Source: a virus. Taken from it: a stretch of 64,000 nt of DNA. The first letter of the stretch is position 1; each line of letters starts with the position of its first letter. The notes beneath the pieces were generated by a model. The model saw only the letters and a program-made list of their open reading frames with translations. It had not been told where the DNA came from and did not search any database. Shown one piece after another: positions 37,395 to 43,640 of the stretch. The stretch lies in IMG/VR virus record IMGVR_UViG_3300035181_001013, positions 1-64,000 of that record. The stretch is one strand, 5' to 3'. Both the position numbers and the translations under genes were made by a program.

Positions 37395-37513
37395 GGGCAT
37401 GCGGCGAAGTTGGAGAGTCGCGGCGGACTGACTAGAGAGCATTGGTTTTCCAGTGTTCTCGACTAAATCCGTTCCCTCGTGGTGAGTAGGTTCGATTCCT
37501 ACCATGCCCACCA
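37395..37513 (+). tRNA. tRNA with a hairpin inserted in the anticodon loop
   Basis: Acceptor GGGCATG/CATGCCC, D-arm GCGA/TCGC, anticodon stem GCGGA/TCCGT, T-arm GTAGG-TTCGATT-CCTAC, CCA. Instead of seven bases the loop holds CTGACTA, an 11-bp hairpin (GAGAGCATTGG...CCAGTGTTCTC) and GACTAAA. Cutting out the insert could give GTA (Tyr), GAA, GAC or CTA. The longer variable arm favours Tyr. Confidence 0.65.
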
Positions 37514-37519
37514 ATTTAT

Positions 37520-37605
37520 GCGCTAGTGCCGGAGTAGACGAACGGAACTGCCTGCAAAGCAGATGGTGAAAGCCCACGTGGGTGCAAATCCTACCTAGCG
37601 TTCCA
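37520..37605 (+). tRNA. tRNA-Cys (GCA)
   Basis: Acceptor GCGCTAG/CTAGCGT, anticodon loop CTGCAAA, T-loop TGCAAAT, CCA. The variable region is long for Cys. Confidence 0.75.
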
Positions 37606-37612
37606 AAATAAA

Positions 37613-37702
37613 GGGGAGTGAAATAAGGCTAGGTGGTCCTGGCGCAGGGTTGTAGCCCCTGTCCCTCGTGGCAAGAAGTTCGATTCTGTCCTCTCCCCAC
37701 CA
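37613..37702 (+). tRNA. tRNA-Tyr (GTA), divergent
   Basis: GGGGAG/CTCCCC acceptor, anticodon stem CAGGG/CCCTG with loop TTGTAGC, longer variable arm, CCA. The T-stem is weak. Confidence 0.6.
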
Positions 37703-37711
37703 AAATTTAAT

Positions 37712-37788
37712 ACCCTTCTACGCTAATTGGTAACGCGGCAACGCTTAGAACGTTGTGGTTCTCAGTTCGAATCTGAGGTTGGGTACCA
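37712..37788 (+). tRNA. tRNA with TAG anticodon (Leu codon CUA)
   Basis: Anticodon stem CAACG/CGTTG with loop CTTAGAA, T-arm CTCAG-TTCGAAT-CTGAG, CCA. The short variable arm is unusual for Leu. Confidence 0.7.
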
Positions 37789-37921
37789 AGTTTGTCCTGT
37801 TGTGTGTTATTTGGAACAATCGCTTTGTTGGTGGTATCTGGTTATTTAAACGAACCACAATTCGATACACAAGAAAACAGTTAGAACGTGAACATTTATA
37901 AAGATTAAAACATGATATATT

Positions 37922-38004
37922 GCCCTGGTGACAAATGCAAATTGGTACAGCTACTGCGCTAAGAACGCAGGTTTTTACGGGTTCGACTCCCGTCTGGGGC
38001 ACCA
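37922..38004 (+). tRNA. tRNA-Leu (AAG), copy 1
   Basis: Anticodon stem CTGCG/CGCAG with loop CTAAGAA, T-arm ACGGG-TTCGACT-CCCGT, CCA. A near-identical copy lies at 38656. The 130 bp before it hold only a possible 30-codon hydrophobic frame. Confidence 0.75.
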
Positions 38005-38013
38005 AAAAATATT

Positions 38014-38109
38014 ACCGTATCATTCCAGTAGGTGCTGGTAAGAATCAATAAGAGTTGTACTTGGAGTCCAGGTGCAACACAGGCAGAGCGTGACTGCAAT
38101 ACGGTTCCA
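38014..38109 (+). tRNA. tRNA-like gene with extra 11-bp hairpin
   Basis: Perfect acceptor ACCGTAT/ATACGGT, D-arm CCAG/CTGG, T-arm-like GCAG-AGCGTGA-CTGC, TCCA end. An 11-bp hairpin GTTGTACTTGG...CCAGGTGCAAC occupies the middle; no convincing anticodon. Confidence 0.5.
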
Positions 38110-38118
38110 AAATTTAAT

Positions 38119-38191
38119 GCGGGTTGTCAAGTGGTGTACGTTTGGCCTTCCAAGCCGAAAGAGGTGAGTTCGAATCTCATAGCCCGCTCCA
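38119..38191 (+). tRNA. tRNA-Gly (TCC), second gene
   Basis: GCGGGTT/AGCCCGC acceptor, anticodon stem TTGGC/GCCGA with loop CTTCCAA, T-arm TGAG-TTCGAAT-CTCA, CCA. Confidence 0.75.
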
Positions 38192-38199
38192 AAATATTA

Positions 38200-38302
38200 T
38201 GGCGCAGATAGGTGTAGTTGAAACAGCACTGTGGGAGATTCCTCGAGGCGTAGCTCCCATTCCTCTGGATAAGTGGGTTAAATTCCCATCCTGTGGCCAC
38301 CA
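38200..38302 (+). tRNA. tRNA-like gene with enlarged anticodon loop
   Basis: Anticodon stem TGGGAG/CTCCCA encloses 16 bases with an inner CCTCGAGG hairpin. T-arm GTGGG-TTAAATT-CCCAT and CCA are intact; the acceptor pairs only with a bulge. Amino acid not assignable. Another T-arm-like remnant (GAGGG-TTTGAAT-CCCTC) follows at 38338-38358. Confidence 0.5.
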
Positions 38303-38370
38303 ACCACGTTTGTCTCATTAATCTATATGACAAGGTGAGCGAGGGTTTGAATCCCTCATTAGGTACTATT

Positions 38371-38456
38371 CGGCAAGTGGCTTAGGTAAATTGGTACAGC
38401 CCCTGGATTTAAGTTCCAGTGCTCTTGGTTGGGTTCGAATCCCCCCTTGCCGACCA
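38371..38456 (+). tRNA. tRNA-Leu (TAA)
   Basis: CGGCAAG/CTTGCCG acceptor, anticodon stem CTGGA/TCCAG with loop TTTAAGT, long variable arm, CCA. Confidence 0.85.
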
Positions 38457-38462
38457 AATATT

Positions 38463-38553
38463 GGAGAGTAGCGTCCATGGTGGACAAACTGCCTAGAAAG
38501 CAGTCGCCGGCATCTAAGTAGAGCCGCTGGTTCGATTCCTGTACTCTCCGCCA
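38463..38553 (+). tRNA. tRNA-Ser (AGA)
   Basis: GGAGAGT/ACTCTCC acceptor, anticodon loop CTAGAAA, long variable arm CGGC...GCCG, CCA. Confidence 0.85.
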
Positions 38554-38558
38554 TATTT

Positions 38559-38643
38559 CCGCAGGTGGCTTAGGTAAATTGGTACAGCCCCTATCTTCAA
38601 ACGGTAGTGCTTTTGTGGGTTCGAATCCCTCCCTGCGGACCAG
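38559..38643 (+). tRNA. tRNA-Leu (CAA)
   Basis: CCGCAGG/CCTGCGG acceptor, anticodon stem CTATC/GGTAG with loop TTCAAAC, CCA. Confidence 0.8.
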
Positions 38644-38655
38644 ACAGTTAAATTG

Positions 38656-38738
38656 CCCCCGGTGACAAATGCAAATTGGTACAGATACTGCGCTAAGAAC
38701 GCAGGTTTTTACGGGTTTGACTCCCGTCTGGGGCACCA
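38656..38738 (+). tRNA. tRNA-Leu (AAG), copy 2
   Basis: Same as 37922 apart from four changes, including one extra C in the acceptor that may impair it; probably a recent duplication. Confidence 0.65.
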
Positions 38739-38744
38739 AAATTA

Positions 38745-38830
38745 CGAGTGTGGTGTAATTAGGTAGATGCAGCAGGCTTAAACCCTGCCGGCCGAAAGGT
38801 CGTACCGGTTCGAATCCGGTCACTCGGACC
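38745..38830 (+). tRNA. tRNA-Leu (TAA), further copy
   Basis: Anticodon stem GCAGG/CCTGC with loop CTTAAAC, variable arm GGCCGAAAGGTC, T-arm ACCGG-TTCGAAT-CCGGT. The 3' end reads GACC, so CCA is not fully encoded. Confidence 0.8.
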
Positions 38831-38834
38831 TGTG

Positions 38835-38863
38835 TTGACATTTTCGTCATTTTAAAATATCAT
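38835..38863 (+). promoter_or_regulatory. sigma70-like promoter
   Basis: TTGACA, 17 bp, TATCAT, for the gene at 38888 inside the tRNA cluster. Confidence 0.65.
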
Positions 38864-38887
38864 TTAATATATGATGAGAGACTAAAA

Positions 38888-39391
38888 ATGAACAGACATT
38901 ATCAAAATTATCTTTTTAAGAAGTATCCTGCTCTATATAAAGAACACACTCTTCCGATGAGTGAAACTTGTATGTGTTGGGGGGTTACTTGTGGAGATGG
39001 TTGGTTTAATCTTATTAATCAATTGTCTGAATTTTTGTGCAGCGATTGGATCTATGAGAAATACACATACGATCGTATGGTGCCTAACCTTGGTCAACTT
39101 TTGTATCCAGGTAGTCCTGAAAGTGATTTTAACCCTATTATCACAACTGAGTTGATTGCCGCAACCAAAGTAAGGATGGATGATGCAGAACTTTCGATTC
39201 CTGTTGCTCGGCAAGTGAAAGAAAAATTTGGAACTCTTCGGTTTTATGTTTCTAACGCAACCGAAGAACAATATTCAGCAATTCAGTTTGCTGAATATCA
39301 AAGTAAAATGATTTGTGAAGTGTGTGGTGCACGAGGAACTGTGGGTGGCCGGGGTTGGATTTCAACTCGGTGTATTAAACACAGAAAGTGA
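38888..39391 (+). CDS. Conserved phage protein with C-terminal zinc site
   Basis: 167 residues: ETCMCWGVTCGDGWFNLINQ, later VKEKFGTLRFYVSNATEEQY, and MICEVCGARGTVGGRGWIST with a final C-x-x-H. I know the layout CWGxxCGDGWxxLI...VKEKFGxLRFYV...CxxCG from numerous phage and bacterial small proteins without assigned role. The zinc ribbon at the end is clear. It sits between two halves of the tRNA cluster. Confidence 0.7.
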   Translation: MNRHYQNYLFKKYPALYKEHTLPMSETCMCWGVTCGDGWFNLINQLSEFLCSDWIYEKYTYDRMVPNLGQLLYPGSPESDFNPIITTELIAATKVRMDDAELSIPVARQVKEKFGTLRFYVSNATEEQYSAIQFAEYQSKMICEVCGARGTVGGRGWISTRCIKHRK

Positions 39392-39396
39392 TATAT

Positions 39397-39487
39397 GGAA
39401 GGTAGTGTCTATGGCAGACAAACTGTTTTGAAAGCAGTCGCCGGCATCTAAGTAGAGCCGCTGGTTCGATTCCTGTACCTTCCGCCA
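39397..39487 (+). tRNA. tRNA-Ser (TGA)
   Basis: GGAAGGT/ACCTTCC acceptor, anticodon loop TTTGAAA, long variable arm identical to that of tRNA-Ser(AGA), CCA. Confidence 0.85.
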
Positions 39488-39506
39488 GTTTTAAAGTTTT
39501 AAATTT

Positions 39507-39591
39507 GTCTCGGTGCAGGGAATTGGTAGACTGAATTGTTTCAAAAACAATTGACCGAAAGGTGGGAGTTCGAGTCTCCCTCGAGACACCA
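39507..39591 (+). tRNA. tRNA-Leu (CAA), second gene
   Basis: GTCTCGG/TCGAGAC acceptor, anticodon stem ATTGT/ACAAT with loop TTCAAAA, T-arm GGGAG-TTCGAGT-CTCCC, CCA. Confidence 0.75.
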
Positions 39592-39599
39592 AACAAATT

Positions 39600-39692
39600 G
39601 GTCCTGTAGTTTAAAGAAAACAAGATGATTTATAAACATCCAAGGTCCTAGATGAGGGCAAGTAGTGGGAGCGTTACCCACCAGGACTACCA
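39600..39692 (+). tRNA. Divergent tRNA, possibly Ile (TAT)
   Basis: GGTCCTG/CAGGACT acceptor, T-arm GTGGG-AGCGTTA-CCCAC, CCA. The anticodon arm GATG(A)-TTTATAA-(A)CATC gives TAT. The variable region is long and the D-arm poor. Confidence 0.5.
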
Positions 39693-39695
39693 AAT

Positions 39696-39818
39696 TGTTG
39701 TGTGAGGGGGATTGGTATACCCCGGCGGTGGAATCATAGTGGGGAGCTCTGTGAAGACAGACTAAAATAGTAACCCTTCCAGCAGCTTGTGTAGGTTCGA
39801 GTCCTACCACAACAACCA
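39696..39818 (+). tRNA. tRNA-like gene with large central insert
   Basis: TGTTGTG/CACAACA acceptor, T-arm GTAGG-TTCGAGT-CCTAC, ACCA end. Between D- and T-arms lie about 65 bases with a TCTGT-GAAG-ACAGA hairpin; no standard anticodon arm. Confidence 0.5.
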
Positions 39819-39822
39819 ATTG

Positions 39823-39851
39823 TTGACTTTTACTCTCCATTAGTGTAAAGT
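39823..39851 (+). promoter_or_regulatory. sigma70-like promoter
   Basis: TTGACT, 17 bp, TAAAGT after the last tRNA of the cluster. Confidence 0.7.
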
Positions 39852-39886
39852 ATCTTTACTTTAAATGTTTGTTGATAAGGTGAACT

Positions 39887-40024
39887 GTGTCGGAACGTGA
39901 TTATAAAGAACTTCGAAAAATCGCAAACCAGTTTGTTGATTACAACCTAATACAGTGTTGCGCAGAACTTGCAGCTATAAGTAATAGGACAGGGGGAAAC
40001 CCCGTTCTTTTGGACTTAAATTAA
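39887..40024 (+). CDS. 45-aa protein from a GTG start
   Basis: AAGGTG precedes GTG at 39887. MSERDYKELRKIANQFVDYN, LIQCCAELAAISNRTGGNPV. Helical and protein-like. Promoter at 39823. It starts a run of small genes. The function is unknown. Confidence 0.55.
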   Translation: MSERDYKELRKIANQFVDYNLIQCCAELAAISNRTGGNPVLLDLN

Positions 40025-40038
40025 AAACAGGATTGAAT

Positions 40039-40308
40039 ATGACTCATACTGATTTATTATATGCTCCACCAGGAACGAAAGTAAGGTTTCTTGATGAACA
40101 CGGTCTTGATTATAATCGCATTCAAGCTAGAAAACTTGGATTGGTTGAAGGTGGAGAGTATACACTATCATATATGATTATAAGTGATTATCATACAAAT
40201 ATCTTTCTTGAAGAGTTCCCCGGAAAATCCTTTAATTCTGTAATGTTTAGTTGTAAATATGAACATCCGTACAGTCTTTGGATAAATACTACAACAATTA
40301 AAGGATAA
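40039..40308 (+). CDS. 89-aa hypothetical protein
   Basis: MTHTDLLYAPPGTKVRFLDE has a PGTKVRF(L/T) element typical of short SH3-like barrels; DYNRIQARKLGLVEGGEYTL and VMFSC follow. The ATG at 40039 is preferred over a TTG two codons earlier because of AGGA spacing. No assigned role. Confidence 0.65.
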   Translation: MTHTDLLYAPPGTKVRFLDEHGLDYNRIQARKLGLVEGGEYTLSYMIISDYHTNIFLEEFPGKSFNSVMFSCKYEHPYSLWINTTTIKG

Positions 40309-40312
40309 TATT

Positions 40313-40564
40313 ATGACAACAACATCAAGACTCATGGAACTCGCTGGAATTGGTCAATCGGAAATGCTTATTGAAGCAGTCGAGATTCCTGATAACGTTT
40401 CTTTGGACCAAATTGCATCAATGATGGATGCTGCAAAACGTGGTTTGGGAATTGTTAACAAGATGAAAAACCCCGTAGATAAGAAGAAACACGCCTCTGC
40501 TGTTCTATCTAATATGAATAAAATCCGTTCTGCACTTCAACGTGTAATAAGTTCAATGGAATAA
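40313..40564 (+). CDS. 83-aa protein with RLMELAGI start
   Basis: MTTTSRLMELAGIGQSEMLI, then two helices (SLDQIASMMDAAKRGLGIVN, NMNKIRSALQRVISSME). The RLxxLAGI beginning is shared with the 29461 acidic protein, suggesting a common targeting or processing signal in virion or scaffold proteins. This is inference from two examples here and recall of similar starts in other large phages. Confidence 0.6.
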   Translation: MTTTSRLMELAGIGQSEMLIEAVEIPDNVSLDQIASMMDAAKRGLGIVNKMKNPVDKKKHASAVLSNMNKIRSALQRVISSME

Positions 40565-40565
40565 T

Positions 40566-40928
40566 ATGTTATTATGGGAACAATATCAAGAAGAAGATTC
40601 GAGCATTATTCGCTCTGAAGGAAATGATTATAGCGTTAATAAATTATTATGAATAATTAAAAACGTCAAGCCCCAAGAGTTTGAAGTATCTGATTTAATT
40701 TGGATTCCCCCATACACTAAAACAGAAAAACAGCGAACAATCAAGGCAGATACTTCACATCCTATAATTGTTATCAAATCGAAAGGTAAATTGGTAGTAT
40801 TAGATGGGGTTCATAGACTAGTTAAATCAGTTCAACAACACAAAAAACAAATATTGGGCAAATTAATTACACAGGACCAACTCAATAAAGCCAAAAATAT
40901 AAATACCCTTTTTGGAGTTATTGTATGA
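40566..40928 (+). pseudogene. ParB-like gene with an in-frame TGA at 40650
   Basis: Frame from ATG 40566: MLLWEQYQEEDSSIIRSEGN, DYSVNKLL, TGA, then IIKNVKPQEFEVSDLIWIPP ... SHPIIVIKSKGKLVVLDGVH, RLVKSV. The second part holds the ParB/Srx-type LDGxHRL motif. The final stop overlaps the next ATG (ATGA), so the frame across the TGA was the functional gene. Nonsense mutation, readthrough or sequence error remain possible. Confidence 0.6.
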
Positions 40929-41554
40929 AATTTCTATTTGGGCTTCTTTTAGTTTCTTCTTTCGCGTTTGCAGACTGTCCTCAACTATACCCAGATCATA
41001 AACCGTTTAACATTCCTAATACTACTGAACTTTGTAATAGTTTTTACGTATCGGATTATGACACTATCAACCACAAGGTAATTGCTGTATCAGAATTATT
41101 GAAACACAATTCCCCAGTAGGGTCAGTAAAACGAACAAACAATTTTCATTCTGATGATAGGGTTGGTTTTGTTCCTAACAACCGCCAATATTTAAAAACA
41201 CATTATGACAAAGGTCATATGGCACCTGCTGATGATGCATCTTCTTTAGAAGAAATGAAAGAAACTTTTTTATTGACAAATATGACTCCACAATCTCCAA
41301 CTTTAAATAGAGTTGAGTGGAAGTTACTAGAAGAAAAAGTAAGAAGTATTTTTGATTCTTCAAAAACAGATGTTTATGTTGTAACGATAGCAGTATACGA
41401 AAACAAACAAACAATTAATGGTCTTCCAATTCCGTCTGGATATTGGAAAATTGTGTATGCTGATAACTCTCAATACTTTTTTTATGCTGATAATAATGAT
41501 GACGCAGTTGTTGTTCAACGTGGTTCAGTTGCATTACCCTCTTTATTTAAATAG
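40925..41554 (+). CDS. Secreted DNA/RNA non-specific endonuclease
   Basis: 209 residues with a signal peptide (MKFLFGLLLVSSFAFA). The ββα-metal motif is YDKGHMAPADDASS (His98 as general base) and TNMTPQSPTLNR (Asn119 and Asn128 region), as in Serratia and NucA nucleases. It is expected in the periplasm, where it could salvage nucleotides or destroy incoming DNA of competing phages. It ends with TAG. Coupled to the interrupted ParB-like gene. Confidence 0.85.
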   Translation: MKFLFGLLLVSSFAFADCPQLYPDHKPFNIPNTTELCNSFYVSDYDTINHKVIAVSELLKHNSPVGSVKRTNNFHSDDRVGFVPNNRQYLKTHYDKGHMAPADDASSLEEMKETFLLTNMTPQSPTLNRVEWKLLEEKVRSIFDSSKTDVYVVTIAVYENKQTINGLPIPSGYWKIVYADNSQYFFYADNNDDAVVVQRGSVALPSLFK

Positions 41555-41672
41555 TTATTGACGTTTATTCACTTTTAAGTTAATCTGACCACACAGTGTT
41601 CAGGCAGGTGTATGAACGTATATATCAGTCTGCTGTGGGCAATTTGAAGACTCCAACTAATGGGGAATAATC

Positions 41673-41917
41673 ATGAAATTTAATTTAACATTTAAAGACC
41701 CCCCGATGGTGTATCTGAAAGTATTGCTAACGCTGTTAAACAGAGTATGGTAGACGTAACAGGTCTTTCGTCACAAGAAATTGAATCAATACGTGATGAC
41801 CGAAGTGAAGAACTTTATGATATCATATCACAGTGGGTTAGATATGGAGAATATTTAACTATTATTATCGACACTGATGCTGAAACGGCTAAAGTGAAAA
41901 TTAATAATAAATGTTGA
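41673..41917 (+). pseudogene. Gene frameshifted at a run of six C
   Basis: ATG 41673 reads MKFNLTFKDP and then derails at CCCCCC (41699-41704). In the shifted frame the protein continues DGVSESIANAVKQSMVDVTG ... ISQWVRYGEYLTIIIDTDAE. Joined they match a familiar phage protein (MKFNLTFKDPDGV...WVxYGEYxxIExDTxxxTA). Two bases extra in the C-run explain it. Confidence 0.6.
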
Positions 41918-41942
41918 CACCAACTGATGTTTAATAGATAAT
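41914..41942 (+). promoter_or_regulatory. sigma70-like promoter
   Basis: TTGACA, 17 bp, GATAAT, overlapping the end of the frameshifted gene. Confidence 0.8.
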
Positions 41943-42028
41943 GGGATATCTTTTGTTCCATGTGTTCACAAAACACAAAGGTTCACCAAACCACGAGCAA
42001 GAATTCTTAACTTTAAAGGTAAAAATAA

Positions 42029-42478
42029 ATGTCTCTTATTGAACAAATTAAAACTGACCAAATTGTTGCACGTAAATCTAAATCCGACGCTGTAAGTTTG
42101 TTGACCACACTTTACAGTGAAGCGTTGATGGTTGGAAAAAATGCTACACCACCTAGAGACCCAACCGATGCAGAAGTTATAAACACAATTAAAAAATTCC
42201 TTAAAGGTGTCAACGAAAATATATCTTACGCTGGTGACCGACAGGATGCTGACTGGCGTGACGCGTTAGAAATTGAACGAGAAATTTTGGAATATTACCT
42301 TCCGAAACAACTTTCCGTTGAAGAATTGACTTCTGTTATTACTAAATTTATTTTAAATGGTGGGATTGCAACATCAAACGGAACAGGTCTTATTATGCAA
42401 TATCTAAAAAATACACACGGGGGCATGTATGACGGGAAAGTTGCATCTGATATTATTAAAGGATTACTAAAACAATGA
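42029..42478 (+). CDS. YqeY/GatB-like protein
   Basis: 149 residues; MSLIEQIKTDQIVARKSKSD, LLTTLYSEALMVGK, EVINTIKKFLKGVNENI, EREILEYYLPKQLSVEELTS, GGMYDGKVASDIIKGLLKQ follow the YqeY family from end to end (usual length near 148). The family shares its fold with the tRNA-binding tail of GatB, the tRNA amidotransferase subunit. In a tRNA-rich phage a role in tRNA handling is plausible; the true function is unknown even in bacteria. Confidence 0.85.
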   Translation: MSLIEQIKTDQIVARKSKSDAVSLLTTLYSEALMVGKNATPPRDPTDAEVINTIKKFLKGVNENISYAGDRQDADWRDALEIEREILEYYLPKQLSVEELTSVITKFILNGGIATSNGTGLIMQYLKNTHGGMYDGKVASDIIKGLLKQ

Positions 42479-42744
42479 TAACTCAATATTACAAAATAAA
42501 AGCAACTCAAGAGAATATTGAGCATGGATATCCTGGATGTTTCGTCCTAGACGATTCTGATGATAAAATCGTCGGTTTCGTTGATTTTGTTTCTGATTGT
42601 GAAATGGCTATTGTGTTATTTGAACCAATGGATATAAACGTCCCAGGAATGGTAAATATTAGTTCAACTTATGACTGGGAAAAACGTCTTGTTGATATAT
42701 TAGATAACGATATTGATATGGCACTCCAGTGGCTTTCACACTGA
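42475..42744 (+). CDS. 89-aa hypothetical protein
   Basis: MITQYYKIKATQENIEHGYP is followed by beta-rich CFVLDDSDDKIVGFVDFVSD and an acidic helical end. It overlaps the YqeY-like gene by ATGA, so the two are co-expressed. No family is recognised. Confidence 0.6.
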   Translation: MITQYYKIKATQENIEHGYPGCFVLDDSDDKIVGFVDFVSDCEMAIVLFEPMDINVPGMVNISSTYDWEKRLVDILDNDIDMALQWLSH

Positions 42745-42750
42745 ATTCTG

Positions 42751-43083
42751 ATGAATGAAGAAAAAACCTTTGACTATTGGATGAATCTATTCAAGGATAA
42801 TCCAACAGAGTTCAACAAACAACGTAATGAAGCAATTCATGATGCTGTTATGAGGTGGCAAGAAGACCCCGATAAACAGAAACAAATGGAAGCTAAAATA
42901 TTCAACATGAACCTCCGATTAGACCGTATTCATGATTCAACAGAACGGTTCAATAAGGTTCAATCTATATTTTGGACCCAATTCTATGCGTTTCAGTATG
43001 AGCTGCAAGTGTTTAGTGGGGAAATTCGCTCCAATGTAGAACAGTCAAGATTAAGGATTGTTGTTGACAACACAAAACAGTAA
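42751..43083 (+). CDS. 110-aa protein, DUF3135-like start
   Basis: FDYWMNLFKDNPTEFNKQRN, EAIHDAVMRW resembles the start of DUF3135 (FDxWxxLxxxDPExFExxR). A long helical remainder, ETIFN..LRLDRIHDSTERFNKVQSI in approximate form, suits an oligomeric helical protein. The function of DUF3135 is unknown. Confidence 0.6.
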   Translation: MNEEKTFDYWMNLFKDNPTEFNKQRNEAIHDAVMRWQEDPDKQKQMEAKIFNMNLRLDRIHDSTERFNKVQSIFWTQFYAFQYELQVFSGEIRSNVEQSRLRIVVDNTKQ

Positions 43084-43092
43084 AGGAAAATC

Positions 43093-43590
43093 ATGCTTGA
43101 AATGAAAGATGGCTCACCAATCGAAGTTTCAATATCAAACGGCTTTAAATTAACCGAAGCACTCCCCATTGTTCGACAGTTCATGCGGGGTCGTGATTAT
43201 ATTCGCCTATACGGAACTACAGTAATTTCACTTGAAGGTGTTCAAACAGTTGTTGATGATTGTGTCGTTATGTTTGACGATTTTAATACGATGACCGGTT
43301 ATCCTGTTGGCCAAAGCTCTTTTGACAAATATGAAATTATGAACGATTCGAATGGAACAAACCCTGGAACAGCAACAAAAAGAGATACTGCGATTTATCT
43401 TTCCAAACAATTCAAAGAAGACACATTTAGGTGTTCTATTTGGAATGGTAGTGTTTTGGAAAGTATTCCAGGTGATTATCTGGTTGCAAATGTAAGCAAT
43501 GAAGACTACCGAGTTGTGAACTACCCCAATGCTAAAGCATTTGGGGCTTCCAGGCCAACGCCCAGATTTTCCTGCTTCATCATTGCATAA
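43093..43590 (+). CDS. Hypothetical protein altered by IS insertion at its stop codon
   Basis: 165 codons as it stands; the last 24 come from the insertion element. Removing 43515-44852 gives ...VSNEDYRV and an immediate TAA from the ATAAA flank, so the native protein was about 141 residues. It has EALPIVRQFMRGRDYIRLYG and DDCVVMFDDFNTMTGYPVGQ, and is unrecognised. The insertion spared nearly the whole protein and replaced only its end. Confidence 0.65.
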   Translation: MLEMKDGSPIEVSISNGFKLTEALPIVRQFMRGRDYIRLYGTTVISLEGVQTVVDDCVVMFDDFNTMTGYPVGQSSFDKYEIMNDSNGTNPGTATKRDTAIYLSKQFKEDTFRCSIWNGSVLESIPGDYLVANVSNEDYRVVNYPNAKAFGASRPTPRFSCFIIA

Positions 43591-43640
43591 CTAGATATAT
43601 CATATGCTATATCCCCATCAGAGGCAACTCCACAGGCGTA
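43498..43640 (-). ncRNA. Candidate omega RNA (TnpB guide RNA)
   Basis: By analogy with IS605-family elements the guide RNA spans the 3' end of tnpB and the right-end hairpin (CCCCAAATGCTTTAGCATTGGGG region), with the guide read from the flanking DNA just beyond 43515. The tnpB C-terminus EAPNALALG is encoded by this hairpin. Extent is inferred. Confidence 0.4.

Noticed and set aside
37374-39840. Leftward frames of 60-160 codons across the tRNA cluster
   Set aside because: They read through antisense tRNA genes and resemble each other only because the tRNAs do.
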